Source: Nitrosomonas sp. (GTDB lineage: Bacteria; Pseudomonadota; Gammaproteobacteria; Burkholderiales; Nitrosomonadaceae). From it: a DNA stretch of 64,000 nucleotides. The notes below the pieces were generated by a model, which was given only the letters and a program-made list of their open reading frames with translations, made no database searches and was not told the origin of the DNA. The position numbers and the translations under genes were made by a program. The stretch is taken from assembly GCA_016721865.1 (NCBI GenBank), contig JADKHF010000008.1, positions 1 to 64,000 of the forward strand. The letters run 5' to 3'. This document shows, piece after piece, positions 47,826 through 57,536 of this stretch (its first letter is position 1; each line of letters starts with the position of its first letter).

Positions 47826-49750
47826 AATTCATCTCCCTCAATGGCTTTACTATCTATAACGTAAACTCTCACTGTTTTGCCAAGCGCCTTCACTCGTGGC
47901 TTTTGCTGCGGTCTGTCACTACCCGGAATCAACCAGCCTTTCTTGATCAGCGCTTCAGTTGCCCACTTCAAATTGAATCCCTTGCACAACTCATTGCGAA
48001 ATGCACCTGATTCAACGAGATATTGAAGTTCTCCTGCTTCGATTCTGGTAAAACCGGATCGGCATTGAACCTTAGCGAGATCGTCAGGGTGAATGTCACA
48101 ATTGGGAAAGCGGCTTCCACCGTAGGTTTGAAGGTATGTTGAAATCTGATACAACAAGTTTTGTTCGTCATACCCAACACTACCATCAGATTGCGCCAAC
48201 CATTCACGAAAGCATTGCTGTGCAGAAGATAGAGACGCAACAGACTCCCAGCCTGTTATGCCGTATTCTGTTGCTAATTCACCAGCATAAGCCACTAACG
48301 CGAAGCGTTCAGCAACACGCCCAACCTCTGGCGGGTGATCAGATGAAAGATTAAATATTTTAACGATATCACTAATGGATGTTTTGATACCGGCTTCTAT
48401 CGTGAGATAGTCACCAGCCAGTTTTTCCAGAAACGCTACCCCAGCTGATCCGTAATATAGTCGTGCCGATCCTTTGATCTTTCCAGAGAATTCCTTGCCA
48501 TCAGTGCAGCCGTGAAGATTCTCAATCGTGTACCAGCCTGATCCAGTGTCAGCAGGGATGCTAGGCAATCTTACAACCTGGCCACCTCTCGCTTTCTTGC
48601 CCGCACTTTCTACATGCTGTGATAGATCAACTTCACCGGAAGACAACAGCAACGTTTTCCAAATGATTGGAGGTCTTGCAGACACATCCTTTGTCATACG
48701 CGCCTTGCCTTGTCCGTTTGCTATCAGATAGGCAGCTTGCCCCGCCTCTGATGGTTCGATCTGCCCAAGATCATCAAGGATGAGAATATTGTGATTTCTC
48801 GCCAGACAAAGTGCTTCCAATCCGTTTGTAGTCGTTCGCCATTTTTTTGCGAATGAATCAGGGTGCCCCCAAACACTAGCAGCTGGATCCATTAGGGTTG
48901 ATGTTTTGCCTTTCGATGTTTCACCAGTGAACTGGAATCCTCCGCCCGTTTCCCCTGCAATCTCAGCTAATACACCTGCAAATGAACAAGATATGGCAAA
49001 AGTGATTCGACTATTTTCAACTGCCAGAGCCGCAACAGTCTTTTTCCAGTCTTCCAGGGTTCCGTTTGTTGCAAAATCTGCGGATACCGGCCCTTGGTAA
49101 ACAATAAAATCCTTATGATCTTCCCTACCAATTACCTGCGAATTAAGCACATATCTACCGTTACTCCAACCAATTCGATCAACGCACCTAGCCTTTTTAT
49201 CCGTCCTGTAAGTCAAAACGTAATCACACAAAAGCTTTCTGGCTCTCGGGTTAGTGGATATGATCAATCCACCATTTGCAAGAGCCTTTCTAAATTCAAT
49301 CTGGTCACTGGCTTGCAGCAACTCAGCGGGGCAAGCCCAAACATGCTCATGATTATCGTTATCTTGCCAGGATAAAAGCCTGCCCCAATTGTTTTGGGCA
49401 TGGTCTCGCGTATCTGCCAACACATTCAGTGAACTGCACACCCAAATCTTGGAAGAATTGCCATCATTCTTTTCACCGCAATAATAAACACCGTCTCGAT
49501 AGCCTTTTCTGGACTTAATTACCTCAAATAGCTGTTTGTCCCCAGTTATCCCCACATCTTTTTCATCATTTGGGGACAGATTTTGATCTCTGGAAACCTC
49601 GTCATTGATTGATTCTTCGGTTTTGTCCCCACTGTCCCCCTTAAAAACGATGTTGTCTGTATTCTTTTTTTCAACTCCGCCCGCAGGGATATGTAACTCG
49701 CCATTATTATCGTAATAAGCTGCTTCTGCTTGTTCCTGCAGGCTAATCAT
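47822..49750 (-). CDS. DUF927-domain ATPase of a satellite-like element
   Basis: About 642 residues from ATG 49750, chosen for the GGAGGGG ribosome site 9 bases upstream; a longer frame to 49795 overlaps the previous gene. DUF927 family: KIWVCSSLNVLADTRD, VDRIGWSNGRYVL, a Walker-A-like GETSKGKTSTLM and Walker-B-like NILILDDLGQIEP. Such proteins pair with primases on phages and satellites and act as helicase-like replication ATPases. Fits with the CHC2 zinc finger encoded immediately upstream. Confidence 0.75.
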   Translation of the reverse strand: MISLQEQAEAAYYDNNGELHIPAGGVEKKNTDNIVFKGDSGDKTEESINDEVSRDQNLSPNDEKDVGITGDKQLFEVIKSRKGYRDGVYYCGEKNDGNSSKIWVCSSLNVLADTRDHAQNNWGRLLSWQDNDNHEHVWACPAELLQASDQIEFRKALANGGLIISTNPRARKLLCDYVLTYRTDKKARCVDRIGWSNGRYVLNSQVIGREDHKDFIVYQGPVSADFATNGTLEDWKKTVAALAVENSRITFAISCSFAGVLAEIAGETGGGFQFTGETSKGKTSTLMDPAASVWGHPDSFAKKWRTTTNGLEALCLARNHNILILDDLGQIEPSEAGQAAYLIANGQGKARMTKDVSARPPIIWKTLLLSSGEVDLSQHVESAGKKARGGQVVRLPSIPADTGSGWYTIENLHGCTDGKEFSGKIKGSARLYYGSAGVAFLEKLAGDYLTIEAGIKTSISDIVKIFNLSSDHPPEVGRVAERFALVAYAGELATEYGITGWESVASLSSAQQCFREWLAQSDGSVGYDEQNLLYQISTYLQTYGGSRFPNCDIHPDDLAKVQCRSGFTRIEAGELQYLVESGAFRNELCKGFNLKWATEALIKKGWLIPGSDRPQQKPRVKALGKTVRVYVIDSKAIEGDEF

Positions 49751-50348
49751 TTCGCTTCCCCTCCAGATATTGCAAAGCTTTGTTGATTCGGACACAGACT
49801 CCTTTCAAGTAATCAACATCAGATTGACATAACTGTTCGCCTCCGATCAGGTTGCGATTGACTGCGATCAAAACGACAAGGAGATCACGCTCAAGGACAT
49901 GCAAAAGTTGCCAGGCGCTAAAGCCTTGTCTATTTTGCTTTTCATAACGTGGATTATTGGATGGGGGAAATAGAGCAGCAGGAGAAATGCCCAAAGCATT
50001 GCAGATATCCAAACCGGAAGCGCCACAGCCAAAGCAATGAATCAGTGTAACGCCATCGGGCTTTAGTGTAACCGCTAGCGAAGGTGTTTTATCGTTGTGG
50101 CACGGGCATGTGGCAACGTATTTGCCTTCGCTGATACGTTTAACTTTTTGTAGGCGGGATAAAATCCCGCTACCAAAATGTGAAATTCCTTGCGAAGTTG
50201 CGTCGACCAATCGTGTACGACTCACTTGCTGTTTAGTTGTGGTATGCCGTTCCTCTGTTTTCCAACTTCTTGCCACGCTGTTTTTCCCCACTGTATCTAC
50301 CGTTTGACCAGCCGAGCCGGGTGTATTCATCGGTACAAATGAATTCAT
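49743..50348 (-). CDS. Primase zinc-finger (CHC2-type) protein
   Basis: 201 residues. Zinc-binding CHC2 domain: YVATCPCHNDKTPSLAV and LIHCFGCGASGLDICNAL supply the Cys/His ligands typical of DnaG-type primases. No TOPRIM domain follows, so it is a separated primase module working with the overlapping DUF927 ATPase. ATG 50348 overlaps the upstream stop (ATGA). Confidence 0.75.
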   Translation of the reverse strand: MNSFVPMNTPGSAGQTVDTVGKNSVARSWKTEERHTTTKQQVSRTRLVDATSQGISHFGSGILSRLQKVKRISEGKYVATCPCHNDKTPSLAVTLKPDGVTLIHCFGCGASGLDICNALGISPAALFPPSNNPRYEKQNRQGFSAWQLLHVLERDLLVVLIAVNRNLIGGEQLCQSDVDYLKGVCVRINKALQYLEGKRND

Positions 50349-50554
50349 TTTTTACCTCCCAATTTTTTTAGCAATAAATTGGAAGATCTTTTGCTTGATG
50401 GGGTGAGTTGGTTTTCCACGGCGTTGTTTTTTGCGCTGGATGAAACGCGGTGGATTTTGCCGTCAGAAATGATGTCCGCCGTCGGCAGCATGCCTGAGGT
50501 GCAGATTGTCGCCAAACCATTATTGGGCATAGATTCTTCTGCGGTACGGGCTGC
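50345..50554 (-). pseudogene. Fragment joined to alpA across the IS630 insertion
   Basis: Open frame with ATG at 50530 (MPNNGLATICTSGMLPTADI, then ISDGKIHRVSSSAKNN), which recalls the N-terminus of plasmid/satellite primase proteins. If the IS630-like element is removed, the frame continues in phase from alpA (VVIDL|AARTAEESMPNN). Either the end of an extended AlpA or a small gene whose upstream was cut. Confidence 0.4.
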
Positions 50555-50556
50555 TA

Positions 50557-51637
50557 GTGTCTAATTGCATAAGTTAACGATTGTATTTCTGAGTTGAGCA
50601 CCTCTTACCTCGCGCTTCCTCCAAACAAACGGCGCAGTAGTTTTATTGTAGTGTTTCACGAACGCTTTGATGGCTTGGTCAGTTGCTCCGTACTTTGGAA
50701 GCTTGCCCCATTCAGTGTTTTGCGTGTAAAGATGCCAAACCAAATTTCTACTTGGTTGCCAGCTTGCTGAAGTAGTGTGAAGTGAAGTGGACGTTAGGAT
50801 GACGGGCTAGCCAGTCATCATTTCTTTGTGGGTTGCGTAGTTGTCCAAGATCACGTGAATTTTTGGTTGACAGGCACCTCAGCCACTACGTCATCAAGAA
50901 AGGCCTGGAAGTCTGGACGTTTCTTGACTGCCGTGACCTTGGATTGATTACGCCAGTGGCCACGTTCAGCGCGCAAATGACGGTATGTGACGTCTGTACG
51001 TGCTTTTGATTCCGCGCACGATTTTCCGCTGCTGGTATGAACGTAGCCAATTTTTCTAAGGCTTGAATCGATGGCTTTTCATCAATACTCAGAACCAGTC
51101 GTTGGTGGGTGGCCCCAGGTACAAGCCTATACATCTGCTGCTTTGGCCGCGAATTCTGGATCGAGCGCCGTAGTTGAATCCCTCCTTGCGAAGTGCGCCG
51201 TCATCTGACACGCCCAGTGCCTGAGCTAGCGTTCTTGTCCCAACTGGAAAGCCCCTTCGGGTGGAGTAAGTTCAGCTGTTTGCGTATTCTATCGCGCAAG
51301 TCGCCGGCATCGTAGATGGGCGGCTTGCCACTGCGCGCTCGGTCGGTAACGCCGCGATGCCGCCCTCCATAAATCTCTTGCGCCACATCGCTACCGTATT
51401 CGCCTGCAACTTCTGCCGCAATCTGGTCGTTACGTTCGCCCGCCAGACAGCCCAACACAATCTTTGCACGCTCAACCAAACGAGCTTGCTCAGTGCGACT
51501 AGATCCCAGTCGCTCCAATTCTTTTCGATCCTGATCGCTGCATGTTACCTTTGCTGCTACCCGTGTCATGAGAGCCTCCTGCTTACGTTAAACAAACAGG
51601 AGATTACTTAAATATAACTATTTATGCAATTAAACAC
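50557..51637 (-). mobile_element. IS630-family element in alpA
   Basis: 1081 bases with terminal inverted repeats starting GTGTYTAATTGCATAA and a TA dinucleotide on each side (50555-50556 and 51638-51639), the TA target duplication of the IS630/Tc1 group. Contains a decayed transposase. Confidence 0.8.
50561..51569 (-). pseudogene. IS630-family transposase, decayed
   Basis: ATG 51569: MTRVAAKVTCSDQDRKELER with an HTH region (RLVERAKIVLGCLAGERNDQIA), then several frame changes; pieces of the DDE domain remain as RLVLSIDEKPSIQAL (51134 downwards) and NTEWGKLPKYGATDQAIKAF near the end. At least three breaks; not all are in homopolymers, so true decay is likely. Confidence 0.75.
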
Positions 51638-51871
51638 TAGTAGATCAATGACTACCTTCCGTATTTGGTCATCAGTCTTGCCAGCGATGCGCGCAGCATT
51701 TAGTGCAGCAATTTCGTGCGCTGGCCATGCAGATGCACGGGTACCGATTTTAACTGGTGGAGTGAAAAGTCCGCTTTGAATGTCATCATAGTGTTGTGAT
51801 TTGCCTACCCCTCGCAAAGAAAGGACGGTGGTCAAGCGCAACAGGGCTGAAATAAATGTTGTTACCTTCAT
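51638..51871 (-). pseudogene. AlpA-type transcriptional regulator cut by IS630
   Basis: ATG 51871 with TGGAGG upstream. LRLTTVLSLRGVGKSQHYDDIQSGLFTPPV and GTRASAWPAHEIAALNAARI (cited in part) are the AlpA/phage regulatory family's HTH and wing. The IS enters after VVIDL. AlpA regulators switch on excision and replication of P4-like satellites, consistent with the nearby integrase and primase. Confidence 0.78.
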
Positions 51872-52067
51872 AGATACCTCCATATTTATCGCTGGATATC
51901 AGCGGTTTAAAGAAGGTTATGTTGGACTAAAGATTAGTGTCGGGATTAAGGCGTTTTCCGTGTTCTTGTTTGATTTTTATAAGTCATTGTTTTTAAACAT
52001 GTGGATTTTTGGGAAAAATAGCCAGGTATAAGTTATATTATTGTAATATATACGTTATTAACAAACG

Positions 52068-52366
52068 TCATTTTAAGGCTTTTTTCAGTATTCTTTGGAG
52101 ATGGTCTTTGCTTAGATCTACAGCCGTTGCCAAGTAAACCAATACCGAGATTTTTTCTGGCGGGTGATATGGCCCTAGGCCTTTTTTTATAAGAAATTCG
52201 ATAGCACGTTCTTTATCTTTTTGAGAAAGATACATGCCTGGTGTTAAGTATTTGAAAGCTAGAACAAGCGCTTTATTTCTGGGAATAGTTTTCTTTCGTC
52301 GCACGTCTGCGCTTGCAAGTCCGCCCTTGCGGCCGCGTTTTACCCGCCCTTTTTGTCAAGTGGCAT
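52068..52366 (-). pseudogene. Small basic hypothetical protein, frame broken once
   Basis: ATG 52366 (MPLDKKG) then one base missing near 52343 leads into RVKRGRKGGLASADVRRKK and a helical domain (SQKDKERAIEFLIKKGLGPY; DLSKDHLQRILKKALK) to 52068. About 99 residues restored; strongly basic start suggests nucleic-acid binding. Function unknown. Confidence 0.45.
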
Positions 52367-52495
52367 ATTAGATGTCTGTTAGGGGATTACGTCAAAGAAG
52401 AGGAATCAATTCTGGCGGTTGATGCTGTCGCCTTTTACCTTACGAATCTTAACTTGGTAAAACGGCTCTCAGATATGCATTGAGCCGTGATTTCA

Positions 52496-53725
52496 TCAAC
52501 CTATTTTCCGAATTGGAATAGCATCCGAGCCGACATTGATTACCGTGTCGCAAAACTTCTGCCAATCGTTCATCATGCGCCGCCGTTTTTCCAGCATCTT
52601 GCCACGCCGGTAAGCGGCTTCGGTTTTGTCCTTGATCGTATGTGCGAGTGCCATTTCGCATAGATCGCGAGGGTAGTTGGTGCATTCACCAGCCCAGTCT
52701 CGGAATGACGATCGAAAACCATGTACCGTGCAGTCATAATTCAATGTGACCTGTAACAGCTTGTCCATGGCTGCATTCGACAGGCCCTTGTTAGTTCTGC
52801 CACCGGGGAAAAGAAAGTCCGATTGGCGCATGATTGCAGTTTTATTTAAGATCTCAATACAGCGGCTCGATAAGGGAACGCTGTGTTCCCGTTCAGCTTT
52901 CATGCGATTGGCAGGAATCGTCCAAACCTTTTCTTTTAGATCGATTTCGTCCCATGTTGCTGCGATTACTTCACCGGTGCGCGCTGCCGTCAAGACAAGA
53001 AATTCCAACGCCAATGCCGAAACGCTGTCGTGTTGCCGTAACGCTCTCATAAACGTATGCATTTGACTGTAAGGCAGAGCGGCGTGATGCTCAACCTTTG
53101 TAACTTTCGATGGTTTTGGTAAAAGATTCTCAAGATGCCCTTTCCAGCGTGCTGGATTGTCGCCAGCACGGTAGCCGTGTGTTGTCGCCCAGTCCAATAT
53201 ATTTTCAAGCCGTGAACGGAGACGGGAAGCAGTTTCGGTTTTAGTCGTCCAGATCGGTTCAAGTATCCGTAGAACAAGTACTGTGTCTACATTCTTGATC
53301 GGCATTTCCCCGACGAGCGGGTAAGCGTACTGGGCAAGAGTATTCGTCCATTGCTGCGCGTGTTTGGCATTCTTCCAACCATGCCGATGTGCATCAATGT
53401 ACTTTTCAGCACAAAAAGGGAAGGTGACGATATTCATGCGCTCTGCGCGTTTTGCTGTGCGCTCGGCTTTGCGCGCTTCGATCGGATCGATGTCACTACG
53501 CACCATCCGCCGGAATGATTCCGCCAGCATTCGTGCATCGGCTAGAGTAACATCCTTGCATGAACCCAAACCCATCTCGCGGCGTTTGCCGTCGAATGTG
53601 AAACGGAATACCCAGCTTTTAGTTTGCCACTTGCTGACTTGCAGCCACAAACCGCCACCGTCGCCATAATTGCCTACCGTGGTGAGCGCATCAACTTTTT
53701 TTACTGAGAGCTTATTGTTCGCCAT
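52496..53725 (-). CDS. P4-type tyrosine integrase of the satellite-like element
   Basis: 409 residues, intact. N-terminal arm-binding DUF4102-like domain (GDGGGLWLQVSKWQTKSWVF, RREMGLGSCKDVTLADAR), core-binding domain, and catalytic domain with R in LTAARTGEVIAATWDEID, HGFRSSFRDWAGE (HxxR), and a late ALAHTIKDKTEAAYRRG with His and the Tyr nucleophile. Its 5' end lies 160 bases from an attachment-like copy of the tRNA-Ser 3' end (53883-53898). Confidence 0.9.
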   Translation of the reverse strand: MANNKLSVKKVDALTTVGNYGDGGGLWLQVSKWQTKSWVFRFTFDGKRREMGLGSCKDVTLADARMLAESFRRMVRSDIDPIEARKAERTAKRAERMNIVTFPFCAEKYIDAHRHGWKNAKHAQQWTNTLAQYAYPLVGEMPIKNVDTVLVLRILEPIWTTKTETASRLRSRLENILDWATTHGYRAGDNPARWKGHLENLLPKPSKVTKVEHHAALPYSQMHTFMRALRQHDSVSALALEFLVLTAARTGEVIAATWDEIDLKEKVWTIPANRMKAEREHSVPLSSRCIEILNKTAIMRQSDFLFPGGRTNKGLSNAAMDKLLQVTLNYDCTVHGFRSSFRDWAGECTNYPRDLCEMALAHTIKDKTEAAYRRGKMLEKRRRMMNDWQKFCDTVINVGSDAIPIRKIG

Positions 53726-53882
53726 TGCTATCCATCTTTTATCTACACATCTTTCTACCCACCTTTGGGTAGTGGATTTTAGTATATATCAGCGGATATT
53801 AGTGGACAAATGATTTATATTAACTTGATATAAAAAATAATATTTTACGTTCCTGGAAGTTGCTGGATGAAAGATTGGCGGA

Positions 53883-53898
53883 CATCCTCTCCGCCATT
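53883..53898 (+). repeat. Attachment site: copy of tRNA-Ser 3' end
   Basis: CATCCTCTCCGCCATT, identical and in the same orientation as the last bases of tRNA-Ser(CGA) plus two flanking bases at 22558-22573. It is also part of a hairpin (GGCGGA / TCCGCC). Position next to the integrase start makes attR the preferred reading. Confidence 0.65.
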
Positions 53899-53929
53899 CA
53901 TCCAGTATTCATGCTGCTTTAAATCTAAT

Positions 53930-54552
53930 TTAAACTGCTGATTCTTTTCTGTGACGTGCCATGAAACCGAGCAAGCCTAAACCTGCCAATAGCATAGCGT
54001 AAGTTTCTGGTTCTGGTATGGCTGCGATTGTAACATTATCTAGTAAAGTACCGACATTATCGTTGCTGTTGTCTTGAAAACCAAATTGATAGAGCGCGTC
54101 ACCCGCAGGCGTAAAGTTCAAAGAAAAACTCTGAAACGGATCAGAACTATTGCGTGAAAAATCTTGACTTGCGCTACCAAAAGTAACGGTAACAATATCT
54201 GCTACATCACCCCGCTGATTACCAGCCAAATCGAAAGACAGGGTATAAGTAATGCCGCCCAACAAACTTATGTTGTTAGTATTAGCAAAAAACCTGAGTT
54301 GCCAGTTGAACCATCAAGGTCAATAAAATGGCCTTGTCCATTACTTACAGGAGGAAAATAACCGCTATCATTTTTTGTCAAGTCCACTGTGCCGTCAATA
54401 ACCTCCCAGCCACTTGCTGCAGGCGGTATCCAGTTAAGGACATCAGGTGCGCCATAACCTTCAAAATCGTCTGAGAAAATGGGAGCCGCCTGTGCAGAGA
54501 CAGAAAACACTGATGCCAAAGTCGCCACAATAATTGTTGATTTAATTTTCAT
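53930..54552 (-). pseudogene. PEP-CTERM sorting-domain protein 3, frame broken once
   Basis: ATG 54552: signal peptide KSTIIVATLASVFSVSAQAA, then IFSDDFEGYGAP. A T-run at about 54283 lacks one T, so the frame passes to NTNNISLLGGITYTLSFDLAG and on to IPEPETYAMLLAGLGLLGF, ARHRKES. About 207 residues restored. The C-terminus and DNA tail closely match PEP-CTERM protein 2 on the opposite strand. Confidence 0.8.
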
Positions 54553-55100
54553 TATAAATACTCCAAGTTTGTGGATAAATTTGTGGCTGGCAGAATTTTT
54601 GCTGGTTCTATAAAGTTATCTGCAGTCACATTATTGCACTATATGTTTATAATTTCCTTAAACATATAGTATATATCTCATTATTTCTAGTACACACGTA
54701 CTATCTATTCCCTTAATGAGGATCTATTGTATTGTTTTAATACTGGTTTCTGTTGTATGTTCATTATCTGTTAGTGGGGTCGGAAGAAAACAGATATTGA
54801 AATTTCGACAACTCATTATTTTTTGTAGCGTGGCACTGATGTGACACCAAATTATACTTAGCATTACATTTTTATGTAACTTACTGATTTATTTTCGCCC
54901 TGAAGACGAATCGAACGTCCGACCTACCCCTTAGGAGTTTCAAAGTCCTGACATACCCACCCCTTAATGTAGTTTAATAGACATTGACAGGCACTAATTA
55001 TTAGCGCATTCTGAATATTTCATTGCTACCTAAAATTAACCAATTTTTACCAAAAAGGTAGCAATATGGTAGCAACAGAATTTAAGAGGAATGATGCGAC
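54553..55100. other. Gap containing hairpin and tRNA-Arg fragment
   Basis: 548 bases without a protein gene. Holds a perfect 12-base inverted repeat ACTATATGTTTA / TAAACATATAGT (54638-54670) about 90 bases upstream of the PEP-CTERM start, the tRNA-Arg 3' fragment described separately, and the AT-rich promoter region of the integrase at 55101. Confidence 0.5.
54895..54938 (-). repeat. tRNA-Arg(CCT) 3' fragment, island boundary
   Basis: Reverse strand reads from the anticodon loop CTCCTAA through GGGGTAGG, T-arm GGACGTTCGATTCGTCT to CAGGGCGA: the 3' half of tRNA-Arg(CCT). The 5' half is absent; a shorter TTAAGGGGTGGGT echo lies beside it. With an integrase starting 160 bases away, this is the left end of an island whose intact tRNA should lie beyond the right edge. 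Confidence 0.7.
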
Positions 55101-56300
55101 ATGTCAAAATTTAACTTCACCAAAGCAACTATTGAAGCTTTGCCCATACCGGAAAAAGGTTGGACTTATTACTATGACCTCAAGGTGCAAGGCTTAGGGA
55201 TTGGAGTTGGCGCTACTGGGAAAAAGTCGTTTATTCTTTATCGCAAAATTAATGGAAGACCTGAACGTATAACGCTGGGACGTTATCCTGACTTGGCTAT
55301 AGAGCAAGCAAGAGGCAAAGCTTCAGAGCTAAATGCTGATATTGCTGAAGGCAAAAGCCCGGCTGATCGATTACGAGCGGCAAAGCGCGAAATGACTTTA
55401 AACGATTTATTTCAAGAATACATGGAGCGCAGAGCGGCGTTTAACAGACGTCCGGATAAACCGAAGGCAACCTATCGCCTTTATTTATCAGATTGGAGTA
55501 ACAGAAAATTATCTACAATCAGACATGAAGAGGTTGACCGGCTTCATAAAAAGATAGGCCGTAACAATGGCCAAGTAACCGCCAATATTGTTCTAAAACT
55601 ACTTCATGTCATGTTCAACAAAGCGATCAATGAGTGGCGAATATGGAAAGGCGAGAGCCCAGCTCACGGGATAGCAAAATTTCCCGAGCAATCCCGTGAC
55701 CGCTTTCTGCAATCTGACGAATTACCTCGATTCTTCCAAGCAGTAGAAGAAGAAGAAAACGAAACAATCAGAGATTATGTATTGATTTCATTGTTGGCCG
55801 GCGCAAGGAAATCGAATGTACTGGCTATGCGCTGGCAAGATATTAACTTCGAGCGTGCAGAATGGCGAATTGAAGTAACCAAGAATGGCACACCGCAGAC
55901 AGTGGCACTGTCACCCGAAGCCATAGAGATATTGCAGAACAGGAAGCCGTCAGATGGCGCTATATTTGTTTTTCCTGGCTCTGGCAAGGCTGGGCATTTA
56001 ATGGAACCAAAGAAGGGTTGGAAGCGAATCCTAGAGTGTGCAGGGATCGACAATCTACGCATTCATGACCTGAGGCGAACGCTGGGAAGCTGGCAGGCTA
56101 AAACAGGTGCTTCATTGGCGATTATTGGGAAGTCACTCAATCATAAGAGCCAGAATACAACGGCGATTTATGCCCGGCTTGATCTTGATCCTGTTCGGGA
56201 TTCGGTCAACAAGGCGACAAGCGCGATGATGCAGGCTGCGGGATTGAAAGGTGGTGCAGACGTGATGCAACTCAAGAAAAAAGTGCATATTCATGAGTAA
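55101..56300 (+). CDS. P4-type tyrosine integrase of the second island
   Basis: 399 residues, intact. DUF4102-like N-terminus (YYYDLKVQGLGIGVGATGKK, ERITLGRYPDLAIEQAR), core-binding domain, catalytic R in LLAGARKSNVLAMRWQDIN, HDLRRTLGSWQAKTG (HxxR), and LNHKSQNTTAIYARL (His and Tyr). Adjacent to the tRNA-Arg fragment, so its likely target is tRNA-Arg(CCT). Overlaps the next gene by 8 bases. Confidence 0.92.
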   Translation: MSKFNFTKATIEALPIPEKGWTYYYDLKVQGLGIGVGATGKKSFILYRKINGRPERITLGRYPDLAIEQARGKASELNADIAEGKSPADRLRAAKREMTLNDLFQEYMERRAAFNRRPDKPKATYRLYLSDWSNRKLSTIRHEEVDRLHKKIGRNNGQVTANIVLKLLHVMFNKAINEWRIWKGESPAHGIAKFPEQSRDRFLQSDELPRFFQAVEEEENETIRDYVLISLLAGARKSNVLAMRWQDINFERAEWRIEVTKNGTPQTVALSPEAIEILQNRKPSDGAIFVFPGSGKAGHLMEPKKGWKRILECAGIDNLRIHDLRRTLGSWQAKTGASLAIIGKSLNHKSQNTTAIYARLDLDPVRDSVNKATSAMMQAAGLKGGADVMQLKKKVHIHE

Positions 56301-57110
56301 GTTGTTTAAGCTGAAAGCATGGTTAAGTGTTGCGGATGCGGCCCATTATCTGACAATCGCATTTTGTGAAGAAGTTACCGAAGCTGATGTGCTGCGCTTT
56401 GCTTTAGATGGTCATTTACAACTTTCTGTCAATTTTGTAAGAAATGCACGAGCAAGACTCGGATGTATACGATTAAAGAACGAAATTTCAAAGAATGAGT
56501 TTGAGATTGGTTTTTATTTTGGCAGTAACAGTACTGATAATAAGCATCTCTTTTTCTTTATTCAGATAAACAAATTATCACGATAAATGGAATATGGGAT
56601 TTGCCAATGATTGGGGGAGAAAGGCTTGACGTTGAGCATGCATATCAAACTCTAACTGGTGGTCCTCATGTAAAACATGGAATGATGGATAAATGTTTTA
56701 TTGGAGATTTACAAGGGCATATGTATTCATTACAAGCTTTTGACAATAACAAATATCAACTCGGTGTAGCTGCTTCAGTAGATGATTCAGATTATTATCC
56801 AGCGATTAAGCTTCCGCAAGACAGTGTTCTAGTAGTTCGAACTGCTGCATTGCGGGATTTTGAACGAAAATTAATTGAGACACCAAAGCAGGATTCAGAG
56901 AAGCCTCTCACTACAACCGAACGAAATACCTTATTAACCATCATTTGCGTTATGGCGAAAGATGGTTATGGGAATGATCTAAGTAAACCATATCCACTAG
57001 CTAAGGAAATTCTTAAAGCTGGCGAACTTCTTGGCATCAAAATAAGTGATGACACCATAGCCAACAAATTCAAAGATGCAAAAAAAGTTTTAGATGAAAA
57101 ATCTGAATAA
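56293..57110 (+). pseudogene. Island hypothetical protein, frame broken once
   Basis: ATG 56293 (MSKLFKLKAWLSVADAAHYL, then EEVTEADVLRFALDGHLQLS), a segment seen in many island/phage-associated proteins that follow integrases. The frame stops at 56586 but continues in another frame (INGIWDLPMIGGERLDVEHA) to 57110, ending KDAKKVLDEKSE. About 270 residues in total. The end domain (NTLLTIICVMAKDGYGND... IKISDDTIANKF) resembles a small helical DNA-associated module. Function unknown. Confidence 0.6.
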
Positions 57111-57229
57111 AATCAATTCTAATTATCCGAAATCGGATTTTTAGAATCTGAGTTAGGACAATGCATTAACACCCTAATCTAAGATTCCCCCGGAAGATGA
57201 GCATTACCAATCAAATACGAGGGAATATC

Positions 57230-57460
57230 ATGAAAGCAACAACCACGCTTGCACCAATCCTAAAGAATCACTCTACTGATCCATTACTAACCCCACCCGA
57301 AGCAGCGGCCTATATTGGCGTAACCGAAAACACACTCAGCGTTTGGCGATGTGTTGGGCGCTATAACATCCAATTCGTGAAAGTCGGGCGGTTGGTTAAA
57401 TATCGCAAATCTGCATTGGATGCTTTCCTTGATCGTCGCACAATCGGCGGCGAACAATGA
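57230..57460 (+). CDS. Excisionase-like HTH protein
   Basis: About 76 residues from ATG 57230 (GAGGG upstream; an earlier in-frame ATG is at 57197). MerR-like/HTH_17 fold: LLTPPEAAAYIGVTENTLSVWR, VGRLVKYRKSALDAFLDRR. Such small proteins act as excisionases or regulators of the integrase. Good candidate for directionality control of this island. Confidence 0.75.
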   Translation: MKATTTLAPILKNHSTDPLLTPPEAAAYIGVTENTLSVWRCVGRYNIQFVKVGRLVKYRKSALDAFLDRRTIGGEQ

Positions 57461-57536
57461 TTCTATGGCAATAAATCTAATCTGTAGCGCACAACAAATA
57501 AATTAGTATTTCCGATCCTTCAAGGGAACGCTCTGC

